The notes beneath the pieces were generated by a model. That model was given only the letters and a program-made list of their open reading frames with translations. It had not been told where the DNA came from and made no database searches. Source: Halarchaeum acidiphilum MH1-52-1 (GTDB taxonomy: Archaea; Halobacteriota; Halobacteria; Halobacteriales; Halobacteriaceae). From it: a stretch of DNA of 33,014 nt. Numbering within the stretch: the stretch's first letter is position 1; every line of letters begins with the position of its first letter. This document shows positions 16,722 through 23,358 of this stretch, piece by piece. The position numbers and the translations under genes are program-made. The DNA is taken from the NCBI RefSeq assembly GCF_000474235.1, contig NZ_BATA01000023.1:1-33014 (forward strand). The letters are read 5' to 3'.

Positions 16722-17859
16722 TCAGAACTCGGACGCGACTTCCTCGATCGCGGGTCCGATGAGTCGATGGAGCGTGGAGAGCTCGTCGACGGCCGCGGTC
16801 GTGGCAGCCGTCGGATCGTCAAAGGTGAGCGGGATCGACTTCCCGACGAACTCGTAGGTCCCGTCGACGGTTCCCAGTCCCTTGCCTCCAGCTCCGACAT
16901 CCCCGTGCGGTCCAGTATCGCGTCCCGGACCGCGTCCTTCTCTCCACCTTCGACGTCGAAACGGAGCCGAATATCGGCCGGTTTGGATTCGAGGTCGATG
17001 TGCGGTTCGTACTCCATGTTCACGCCGTTGTCGAGCGAGTGCCACCTCGGCTTGTAGAACTGGCTGTAGCTGAGCGAGTTCGTGATCTTCGACTCCCACT
17101 GTTCTCGAGTGGGTCGAAATCATCATAGAACGTACGTACGAGGTTGTTATAGAGGGCCCGCCAGTCCTTTTCGTGCGCATCCGTGAGGCTATGTATCGTG
17201 TCCGCGTACTCCGCGTACAATCGCGTCTCGTCCGAGAATTCGGTGAAGTCGTCCATTGGAAGCTCTCGTCGGACCGTGGTGATAAAGTCTGACAACTGTA
17301 CCCTGCTCCGTTCGGAATATTCCGTCCCGGAGTCCAGCACCGACTCGAAATAGGGGACGAGCGTCTGCCACGAAAGGGTCGTGAACCGTTCCGAGGCGGG
17401 TGGGCCACTCGAGACGGGCGCGAGGTAGACGTACTCGCCCCGGTCGTACCGCTCGGTTTCGATATCCCCGATCCGGGACGCGTTCGCGTACCGGACGGTC
17501 TGACGGTTCGTCTCGCTCGCGTGGATTTTCAGCTCGATACAGAGGAACCACGAGGGGGGATCGTAGACGAGGATGTCGGCCGGACCAGTCGCCGTCTGCG
17601 CTTGCGTCGTTACACGAACGTTCTTCGGTTCGACCGGCGTCGGGATGGAGACCTCGGCGGTGGGCCGAGCAGCGCCAAGGAGAGCGTTCAACAGGTCGGC
17701 ACCGAAGTCGTGGGGTGTCGTCGGATCGAGAAAGTAACTGAGATACCGCTCCCAGTACCGTTCTCGTCCGGTTTCGCCGAGGATTTCCAAGGCGGTACGC
17801 GGCCCGTCGTCTATATTTTCACACTGTCGCTGCATCTCCCGTAATCGGTCTTGGATCAT
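16722..17859 (-). CDS. PD-(D/E)XK nuclease-like protein (PDDEXK_4 type); two lost bases
   Basis: After repair the protein has about 379 residues. The N-terminus TALEILGETGRERYWERYLSYFLDP, then HDFGADLLNALL, matches the helical lead of the PDDEXK_4 family. The nuclease core follows: D95 in GPADILVYD, E109 and K111 in CIELKI, and Q120 with TVRYANA. The rest is mostly helical, then a sheet-rich end with TYEFVGKSIPLTF. Reading breaks twice: an added base at 17111-17113 gives DFDPTREQWESKITNSLSYSQFYKPRW, and one at 16885-16886 gives MSELEGKGLGTVDGTYEF. Base composition is far less G/C-rich than its neighbours (30 of 60 at 17101-17160). It lies just after tRNA-Ala, as laterally acquired genes often do. 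Substrate and role are unknown; defence or DNA repair is possible. ATG 17859 has TCTTATT about 32 bases upstream. Confidence 0.8.
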
Positions 17860-17954
17860 GGTCTACTCGCGTACCCTCACTCCGCTGCAATAAGATGTCG
17901 GACGAGAGGGTATCCGGAGAGAGGCGTGTGCGATACCGGGACTCCGAATGTCAG

Positions 17955-17960
17955 AAAAAG
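17955..17960 (-). terminator. T-run after the tRNA gene
   Basis: On the minus strand CTTTTTC begins five bases past the 3' end of tRNA-Ala, the expected place for an archaeal tRNA terminator. It also separates the tRNA from the nuclease-like gene downstream. Confidence 0.6.
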
Positions 17961-17964
17961 ATTA

Positions 17965-18036
17965 TGGACTCGCCGGGATTTGAACCCGGGGCCTCTCCCA
18001 TGCCAAGGGAGTGATCTACCACTGATCTACGAGCCC
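17965..18036 (-). tRNA. tRNA-Ala, anticodon GGC
   Basis: A 72-base cloverleaf. Acceptor GGGCTCG pairs with CGAGTCC and contains the G3-U70 wobble pair that marks alanine tRNA. The D-stem is GATC/GATC, the anticodon stem CTCCC/GGGAG with loop TTGGCAT (anticodon GGC, reading GCC and GCU), and the T-stem CCGGG/CCCGG with loop TTCAAAT. The discriminator is A at 17965; no CCA is encoded, as is usual in haloarchaea. There is no intron. An AT-rich box (TTCAATTA on this strand, 18067-18074) about 33 bases upstream may be its promoter. Confidence 0.96.
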
Positions 18037-18103
18037 GCGAACGCATCTCCTCGTACCCGGGGGACGTAATTGAACCCTTCGATCCACCCTCGACGGAAGT
18101 GGA

Positions 18104-18258
18104 AACCCTTTAGCGTCCGAGACGCCCAGTGATCCGTAGGGAACTGCACGGCCGCATATCCGACGCGCCACGCGTTCGCGTGGCTTGGGAGTGTGGCAGT
18201 GCTCGGGCGCACCCGCGCCCAGCGCCGCACAGCGGTTCGTGTCGTTCCAATTCACACC
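18104..18258 (+). promoter_or_regulatory. Promoter region and structured leader of the rps15 operon
   Basis: A box ACCCTTTAG near 18106-18113 could start a message near 18136 with a leader of about 120 bases. Two hairpins lie in it: GCCACGCG (18167-18174) with CGCGTGGC (18177-18184), and GGGCGC (18205-18210) with GCGCCC (18215-18220). Another AT-rich spot, GCATATCC (about 18154-18161), is a second possible TATA box and would shorten the leader so that the first hairpin lies at its very start. Confidence 0.4.
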
Positions 18259-18726
18259 ATGGCACGAATGCATACCCGCCGTCGCGGCTCGTCCGGTTCG
18301 GACAAGCCGGCGGCAGACGAACCCCCGGAGTGGAGCGACGTGGACGCCGACGCCGTTGAGGAGCGCGTCGTCGAACTGGCCGAAGAGGGGTACGACCCCA
18401 GCCAGATCGGCATGAAGCTGCGCGACGAGGGCGTCCAAGGGACGCCGGTCCCGGACGTGAAGCTCGCGACGGACAAGAAGGTCACCGAGATCCTCGAGGA
18501 GAACGACGCCTCCCCGGAGCTGCCGGAGGACTTCCGCAACCTCCTCGAGAAGGCGATTCGACTGCGCGAGCACGTCGAGGAGAACGGGCAGGACCACCAG
18601 AACCGGCGCGCGCTCCAGAACACGGAGTCGAAGATCCGCCGGCTCGCGGACTACTACCGCGGCGACGAACTCGACGAGGACTTCACGTACTCGTACGCCG
18701 TCGCCGTCGAACTCCTCGAAGAGTAA
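18259..18726 (+). CDS. rps15: 30S ribosomal protein S15 (uS15)
   Basis: A 155-residue small-subunit protein of the long archaeal-eukaryotic S15 type. It is recognised by the start MARMHTRRRGSSGSDKP, by the N-terminal extension PPEWSDVDADAVEERVVELAEEGYDPSQIGMKLRDEGVQG, and by the rRNA-binding helices IRLREHVEENGQDHQNRRALQNTESKIRRLADYYR. Frame-compatible upstream sequence is not needed; ATG 18259 gives the family start. It leads the operon rps15-recJ-like-pcc1-rps3ae, with four bases before the next ATG. A structured leader precedes it. Confidence 0.97.
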   Translation: MARMHTRRRGSSGSDKPAADEPPEWSDVDADAVEERVVELAEEGYDPSQIGMKLRDEGVQGTPVPDVKLATDKKVTEILEENDASPELPEDFRNLLEKAIRLREHVEENGQDHQNRRALQNTESKIRRLADYYRGDELDEDFTYSYAVAVELLEE

Positions 18727-18730
18727 GTCG

Positions 18731-19840
18731 ATGTCCACCACGGGCCGTCCGGAGTCGTCCGACGCCGCCGCCTCGCTCGCCCAGCAGCTGCGCGAGGCGG
18801 CGTTCGTCCGCGTGATCGCGCGGGCGGACGGCGACGCGGTCGCCGCCGCGGGCCTGCTCGCGCGGGCCTGCGCGGCGACGGATACACCCTATCAGGTGAG
18901 CGTCGCGGCGACGCGCGGCGCGGCCGCAGAGCGCCTGTTCGCCGGCGAGGACGCCGACGTGACGGTCGCGCTCGGCTTCGACGGCACGCCTGCGGACGCG
19001 TCGATCGGGGGCGAGACGCTCACGTCGACGGCGTTCGCGGCGGCGCGTGACCTCCACGACCCGGACCGGGCGCTCGCGCTTGCGGGCGTCCGCGCGGCGG
19101 GCGACGTTCCCGAGGGCGACCTCGCGGCGTCGTTCGAGCGGCGCCCGGGCGTCGGGCTGCCGGTCGCGGATCTCGCGGACGGCCTCGCACACACGACGCT
19201 GCTGCACGCCGACTGGTCGGGCGACGACCGGCAGGCGGGGGCGCTGCTCGCGGAACTCGACCTGCCGGCGGAACTCGACGACGACGCGCGGCGTCGGCTG
19301 GCGTCGCGGGTCGCACTCGACGCGACCGAGACCGCCGCGCCGCGCGCCGTCGGGGCGCTCGCGAACGTCCTGCGACCGCACGCGACCCCGGACGCGCCGT
19401 TCGAGACGGCGGAGGGCTACGCGGACGTCCTCGACTGTCTCGCGGTCGGGAATCCGGGGCTTGCGTCGGCGCTCGCCATCGGCGTCGCGGATCGACCGGC
19501 GGCGCTCGACGCGTGGCGCGAGCACGCGAGCGCGACGCACGTGGCGCTCCGGACGGTCGACCCTGCTCGGTACAGTGGTCTCGTCGTCTGCGAGGTCGAC
19601 GCCCCCGCGTGGCCGCTCGCGCGACTCGTGCGCGACTCCCGCGCCGACGAACCCGCGGCACTCGTCGTCGGGACCGACGGCGCGGCGCTCGCGACGACAC
19701 CGGACGGGCCGGGCGCCCGCGAGACGCTGGCCGCGGCGGTCGGTGACGACGCAGTCGCGGGGACGGCGATGCGCGCACGGACGAGCGAGACGGACGCGGA
19801 CGCTCTCGTCGAGGGCGTCAGGGAGGTGCTGTCGGAGTGA
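18731..19840 (+). CDS. RecJ-like (DHH superfamily) protein with degenerate active site
   Basis: A 369-residue protein in the place where haloarchaea keep a RecJ-like exonuclease gene between rps15 and pcc1. The N-terminal FVRVIARADGDAVAAAGLLARA matches motif I, whose active form has H-x-D-x-D; here arginine stands where the first His is expected. I see no D-H-H motif in the middle and no GGGH of a DHHA1 domain at the end. Relatives in archaea pair with GINS or RPA-type proteins, and inactive RecJ-like proteins resemble Cdc45. A structural role in replication or repair is thus as likely as nuclease action. It overlaps pcc1 by GTGA. Confidence 0.82.
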   Translation: MSTTGRPESSDAAASLAQQLREAAFVRVIARADGDAVAAAGLLARACAATDTPYQVSVAATRGAAAERLFAGEDADVTVALGFDGTPADASIGGETLTSTAFAAARDLHDPDRALALAGVRAAGDVPEGDLAASFERRPGVGLPVADLADGLAHTTLLHADWSGDDRQAGALLAELDLPAELDDDARRRLASRVALDATETAAPRAVGALANVLRPHATPDAPFETAEGYADVLDCLAVGNPGLASALAIGVADRPAALDAWREHASATHVALRTVDPARYSGLVVCEVDAPAWPLARLVRDSRADEPAALVVGTDGAALATTPDGPGARETLAAAVGDDAVAGTAMRARTSETDADALVEGVREVLSE

Positions 19841-20085
19841 CCGACGGCTCCCCGAGCGCGACCGTCCGCACGACGCACGACGACGCGGCGTTGATCGCGC
19901 GCTCGGTTCGGCCGGACAACACCGAGTCGATGACGACGCGCGTCGAGGGCGACGCGGTCGTGACGACCATCGAGCGCGACGACACGAGCGGTCTGCGCGC
20001 GACGGCGGACGACTACGTGGTGAACCTCACGGTGGCGGCGGACGTGGCACAGCACGCGAAACGACACACGACACACGACACATGA
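19837..20085 (+). CDS. pcc1: KEOPS complex subunit Pcc1
   Basis: An 82-residue subunit of KEOPS, which with Kae1 makes t6A at position 37 of ANN-reading tRNAs; Pcc1 forms a dimer that holds two Kae1 units. The family pattern is seen in SVRPDNTESMTTRVEGDAVVTTIERDDTSGLRATADDYVVNLTVAADV. GTG 19837 overlaps the TGA of the RecJ-like gene, and its own TGA (20083-20085) overlaps the ATG of rps3ae as ATGA. Both overlaps suggest translational coupling within the operon. Confidence 0.93.
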   Translation: MTDGSPSATVRTTHDDAALIARSVRPDNTESMTTRVEGDAVVTTIERDDTSGLRATADDYVVNLTVAADVAQHAKRHTTHDT

Positions 20086-20708
20086 GCGAACGTTCAGTAT
20101 CCAAGCAGAACCAGCAGAAGCGATGGTACACCGTGCTCGCCCCCGAGCAGTTCGACCGGGCGGAGCTCGGCGAGACCCTCGCGGACGAACCGGAGAAGGT
20201 GCTCGATCGCACCATCGAATCCACCCTCGGCGACGTCACGGGCGAGTCGGGCGGTGAGAACAACCTCAAGCTCACCTTTCAGGTGACGGACGTCGGCAGC
20301 GACTCGGCGTACACCGAGTTCGTCGAGTCCGAGCTGACGCGCGACTACCAGCGCAGCCTCGTCCGCCGAGGCTCCTCGAAGATCGCCGCGGTCATCACCG
20401 TCGAGACGACGGACGACTACCGCGTGCGCCTTCAGCCGGTCGCGTACACGACGAAGAACGCGGACGACAGCCAGCAGAAGGCGATCCGCCGCCTCATGAT
20501 CGACCTCGTCGAGGACGCCGCGGAGGAACGGACCTTCGAGGGCCTCATCGACTCGGTCATCGAGGGCCGGCTCTCCAGCGCCATCTACAGCGAGGCCAAC
20601 ACCATCTACCCGCTGCGCCGGGTCGAGGTGGAGAAGGCGACGCTGGAGGCGCACCCCGAGGAGGTCTACGAGGAGGAGGAGACCTCCGCCGTGGACGCCG
20701 AGGAGTAA
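20082..20708 (+). CDS. rps3ae: 30S ribosomal protein S3Ae (eS1)
   Basis: A 208-residue small-subunit protein near the mRNA exit. It is recognised by KRWYTVLAPEQFDRAELGET, by RGSSKIAAVITVETTDDYRVRLQPVAYT, by QQKAIRRLMIDLVEDAAEERTFEGLI and by the late YPLRRVEVEKATLEAHPEEVYEEEE. ATG 20082 overlaps the pcc1 stop. It is the last gene of the rps15 operon; a T/C-rich stretch (CCTTCCGTTCTTTCG) about 10 bases past the stop may terminate it. Confidence 0.97.
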   Translation: MSERSVSKQNQQKRWYTVLAPEQFDRAELGETLADEPEKVLDRTIESTLGDVTGESGGENNLKLTFQVTDVGSDSAYTEFVESELTRDYQRSLVRRGSSKIAAVITVETTDDYRVRLQPVAYTTKNADDSQQKAIRRLMIDLVEDAAEERTFEGLIDSVIEGRLSSAIYSEANTIYPLRRVEVEKATLEAHPEEVYEEEETSAVDAEE

Positions 20709-20798
20709 CGACACACCCTTCCGTTCTTTCGACGCGCGACGGTCCGTCAGCGGCCGCGCCGTCCCACCTCGTCGCGTGGCGCGTCCCCGCTCTCCAGC

Positions 20799-20807
20799 GG
20801 ATATAAA
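20799..20807 (+). promoter_or_regulatory. TATA box of the archaetidylserine synthase gene
   Basis: GGATATAAAC ends about 33 bases before ATG 20840; transcription from about 20830 leaves a very short leader. This excludes the in-frame GTG at 20822 as the start. Confidence 0.65.
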
Positions 20808-20839
20808 CACGTAAGGACGCGGTGGTCGTCGCGTGGGGT

Positions 20840-21556
20840 ATGCCTCCCGGGTCCGACGACGGCCGCGACGCGCGCGTGCGACGCGTGTTCCGTCCTCGCT
20901 TCGCGGGCCGCCTCGGCGTCGCGGACGTCGCGACGGTGGCGAACGCCGCGCTCGGGTTCTGCGCCGTCGTGGCCGCGAGCGTCTCCCCGGTGCTCGCCGC
21001 GCGCGTCCTCCTGCTCGCGGCGATGGTCGACGCCGTCGACGGCATCCTCGCGCGCCGCTACGGCGGCTCGACCGTCGGCCCGTATCTCGACTCGCTCGCG
21101 GACGTCGCGTCGTTCGGCGTCGCGCCCGCGGCGCTCGTCGTCGCGAGCGCACGCACCGGCTGGGGCGGGACGCGCCTTCTCGTCGCCGTCGCCGTCGGCG
21201 CGTGCGTCGTCGCGATGGCGGTGGTCCGCCTCGGTATGTACACCGCTGACGACGTGGGGAACGGTCTCACCGAGGGCGTCCCGACGACGCTCGCGGGCAC
21301 GCTCGTCGCGGCGACGGTGCTCTCGGGCGTGGTGGACCCGCTCGTCGTCGTCGGGCTGGGCGCCGTCCTCGCCGCGGCGATGGTGACGACAGTCCCCTAC
21401 CCCGACCTGCGGGTGCGCGACGCGCTCGTGATGGGCGCGGTACAGGCGCTCGCCGTCCTCGCGCCCACCGCCCTCGATCGGGTGTTCCCCCGGGCGCTCC
21501 TCGCGTTCGCGCTCGCCTACTGCGTCCTCGGCCCGCGCTTCTACCGTGGCGGGTGA
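20840..21556 (+). CDS. assA: Archaetidylserine synthase (protein-sorting type PssA)
   Basis: A membrane enzyme that moves phosphate-archaeol from CDP-archaeol to serine. With a decarboxylase it gives archaetidylethanolamine, which in Haloferax is needed for archaeosortase-dependent lipid anchoring. The 238-residue protein has the CDP-alcohol motif in MVDAVDGILARRYGGSTVG, then PYLDSLADVASFGVAPA; the last part (SLADVASFG) is typical of the serine branch. About six or seven helices follow. ATG 20840 fits the TATA box at about 20803. The gene sits between the rps15 operon and a HEAT-repeat gene, a recurrent haloarchaeal order. Confidence 0.88.
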   Translation: MPPGSDDGRDARVRRVFRPRFAGRLGVADVATVANAALGFCAVVAASVSPVLAARVLLLAAMVDAVDGILARRYGGSTVGPYLDSLADVASFGVAPAALVVASARTGWGGTRLLVAVAVGACVVAMAVVRLGMYTADDVGNGLTEGVPTTLAGTLVAATVLSGVVDPLVVVGLGAVLAAAMVTTVPYPDLRVRDALVMGAVQALAVLAPTALDRVFPRALLAFALAYCVLGPRFYRGG

Positions 21557-21595
21557 AGGGAAACGCTGATAGGCGCGCTGGCGGAAGACTGACGC

Positions 21596-23047
21596 ATGAG
21601 TGACGGGGACGACGAGCCGGCGGACGCCGCGGACGAGGCGGAGCCGACCCCCGACGAGTCCGAGAGTGCGGACGCGCCGGAGGAGCGAACGGAGCCCGCG
21701 GCGGACGCGCAGGACGAGACGACCGCTGCGGACGGGGACACAGCGGAGGAAGCCGCCGAGAGTGACGAGAACGAGAGCGAGGACGGAGATGGGGGACCTC
21801 GGCCCGAGGAACGCGATCGCTACGAGACCCTCCGCGATCGCCTCGCCGAGGCGGAGGACGCCCTCGAGGCCGCCGAGACGGAGGCGGATCTCGACGACGT
21901 CGAGGCGTCCCTCGACGCGATCGAGTCCGACATCGAGGACGCCGACTTCACCGATCCCGAGGAGTTCCAGCCGGACGAGGAGGAGCTGGACGAGGACGAG
22001 GAGGTCGAGGAACTCCTCGACTTCGAGGAGGAGTTGACGAACGAACTCCAAGATCTGCAGGACGAACTCGAAGAGCAGCGCGGGCCGTACGGCGAGGACG
22101 TCGTGAGCGAGATCGAGGCCGCGAAGTCCACCGTCGAGAACACCCGGTGGACGGAGACGGGCGACGAGCAGGTCGCCGCGGCCATCGAGGCGTTCACCGG
22201 CGACGTCGCCGCCGAACTCGAGATCGACCTCGCGGGGGTCGACGTCGACGCGCTCGACGCGGCCATCGACGCCGTCGAGGCGGCCGGACTCGACGCGGAC
22301 GCGGACGCGGACGCCATCGCCGCGCTCCTCGACATCGCGGACGACCTCCAGTCGGGGATCGAGGACTCGCAGGCGTTCGCCGACCTCTCCTCTCGCGCGA
22401 AACTCCAGTACGAGGGGTTCTACGACGTCCTCGGGAAGCACAAGGACTACCCGCCGGAGTGGTCGGCGGTGAAGGAGTGGACGAAGCGGAACGACGCGGA
22501 GATGGTGGCGCTCTGCATGGAGCACTTCGGCGACTCGGGCTACATGGAGGAGCACTGTCTGGAGGCGTTCGTCCGCATGGGGAACCCCGAGGCCATCGAG
22601 ACGCTGAAGGGGAAGGCCCAGCGGCGCAACCTCACGGCCGTCGAGGCGCTCGGCAAGACCGGCCACCCGGACGCGGTCGAGGGCGTCGCGGACTACATCG
22701 ACTCCGACTCGAATCCGGAACTCCAGAAGACGGCGCTGCGGGCCGTCGGCGAACTCGGCGCGACCGAGTACACCGAAGACGTCGCCCAGTGGCTCGTCGC
22801 GGAGCGCGAGGACGTGCGGAGCGAAGCCGCGCGCGCCCTCGGTCTCCTCGGTGACACGCGCGCCATCGAGCCGCTCGGCGACGTCCTCACGGACGGCGGG
22901 GAGACGGAGGGCGTCCGCGCGAGCGCGGCGTGGGCGCTCTACCAGATCGGCACCGCGGAGGCGCTCGAAACGGCCGCCGAACACACGGACGAACGCTCCT
23001 TCCTCGTCCAGTCCGAGACGGAGCGCGCCGCGGCGGCACTCGACTAG
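21596..23047 (+). CDS. Acidic HEAT-repeat protein
   Basis: A 483-residue cytoplasmic protein. The first 70 residues are almost only D, E, A, S and T and are surely disordered. A long helical, coiled-coil-like part follows (RDRLAEAEDALEAAETEADLDDVEASLDAIE). The C-terminal third carries HEAT/PBS-lyase-like repeats: AIETLKGKAQRRNLTAVEALGKTGHPDAVEGV, then ALRAVGELGATEYTEDVAQWL, then AARALGLLGDTRAIEPLGDVL, then ASAAWALYQIGTAEAL. Such repeats bind other proteins; no partner is shown. No signal or membrane segment is seen. An element GCTGATAGG lies about 30 bases before ATG 21596. Its stop shares a CTAG with the convergent small membrane protein gene. Confidence 0.9.
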   Translation: MSDGDDEPADAADEAEPTPDESESADAPEERTEPAADAQDETTAADGDTAEEAAESDENESEDGDGGPRPEERDRYETLRDRLAEAEDALEAAETEADLDDVEASLDAIESDIEDADFTDPEEFQPDEEELDEDEEVEELLDFEEELTNELQDLQDELEEQRGPYGEDVVSEIEAAKSTVENTRWTETGDEQVAAAIEAFTGDVAAELEIDLAGVDVDALDAAIDAVEAAGLDADADADAIAALLDIADDLQSGIEDSQAFADLSSRAKLQYEGFYDVLGKHKDYPPEWSAVKEWTKRNDAEMVALCMEHFGDSGYMEEHCLEAFVRMGNPEAIETLKGKAQRRNLTAVEALGKTGHPDAVEGVADYIDSDSNPELQKTALRAVGELGATEYTEDVAQWLVAEREDVRSEAARALGLLGDTRAIEPLGDVLTDGGETEGVRASAAWALYQIGTAEALETAAEHTDERSFLVQSETERAAAALD

Positions 23048-23289
23048 AGGAAGAAGGCGAGGAACTCGACGGCGAACCCGGCCGCGGCGAAGAGCGCGCC
23101 GAGACGGCCGATCCACGTGTGCTCGCGGAGCGCCGACGGCGAGATGTCGATCGAGTAGTCGTCGAACTCCGGATCGTAGCTGACGTAGCTCGGCTGCTGG
23201 AAGAACTCGAGGAAGACGAGGAGCATGCCGAGCGTCGCGAGCGCGTATCCGGCCATGCGGGCGCCTTCGACGAGCGTGAACGCGACCAT
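23044..23289 (-). CDS. Small membrane protein with two helices, unknown function
   Basis: An 81-residue protein with two hydrophobic segments, MAGYALATLGMLLVFLEFF and LGALFAAAGFAVEFLAFFL, joined by a polar loop with YDPEFDDYSIDISPSALREHTW. The loop is conserved-looking and probably forms the functional surface. ATG 23289 is preceded by GCTTTAGC (minus strand, 23312-23319), about 27 bases upstream, so it is probably leaderless. Family unknown to me. The stop overlaps that of the HEAT-repeat gene in CTAG (23044-23047). Confidence 0.82.
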   Translation of the reverse strand: MVAFTLVEGARMAGYALATLGMLLVFLEFFQQPSYVSYDPEFDDYSIDISPSALREHTWIGRLGALFAAAGFAVEFLAFFL

Positions 23290-23358
23290 ACGCCGATTTC
23301 GGGCCGCCGGTCGCTAAAGCGTGCCGACACCGATCGCTAGGGCGCGGGTTCTTCCGCG

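Noticed and set aside
16604-17023. A separate 139-residue gene downstream of the nuclease-like gene
   Set aside because: Its opening (NMEYEPHIDLESKPADIRL) is the middle of the frameshifted nuclease-like protein, and its later part is out-of-frame noise.
20089-20098. AACGTTCAGT, part of the operator seen at 32380-32395, in the start of rps3ae
   Set aside because: It lacks the other arm of the palindrome and lies inside a coding sequence well within an operon; most likely chance.
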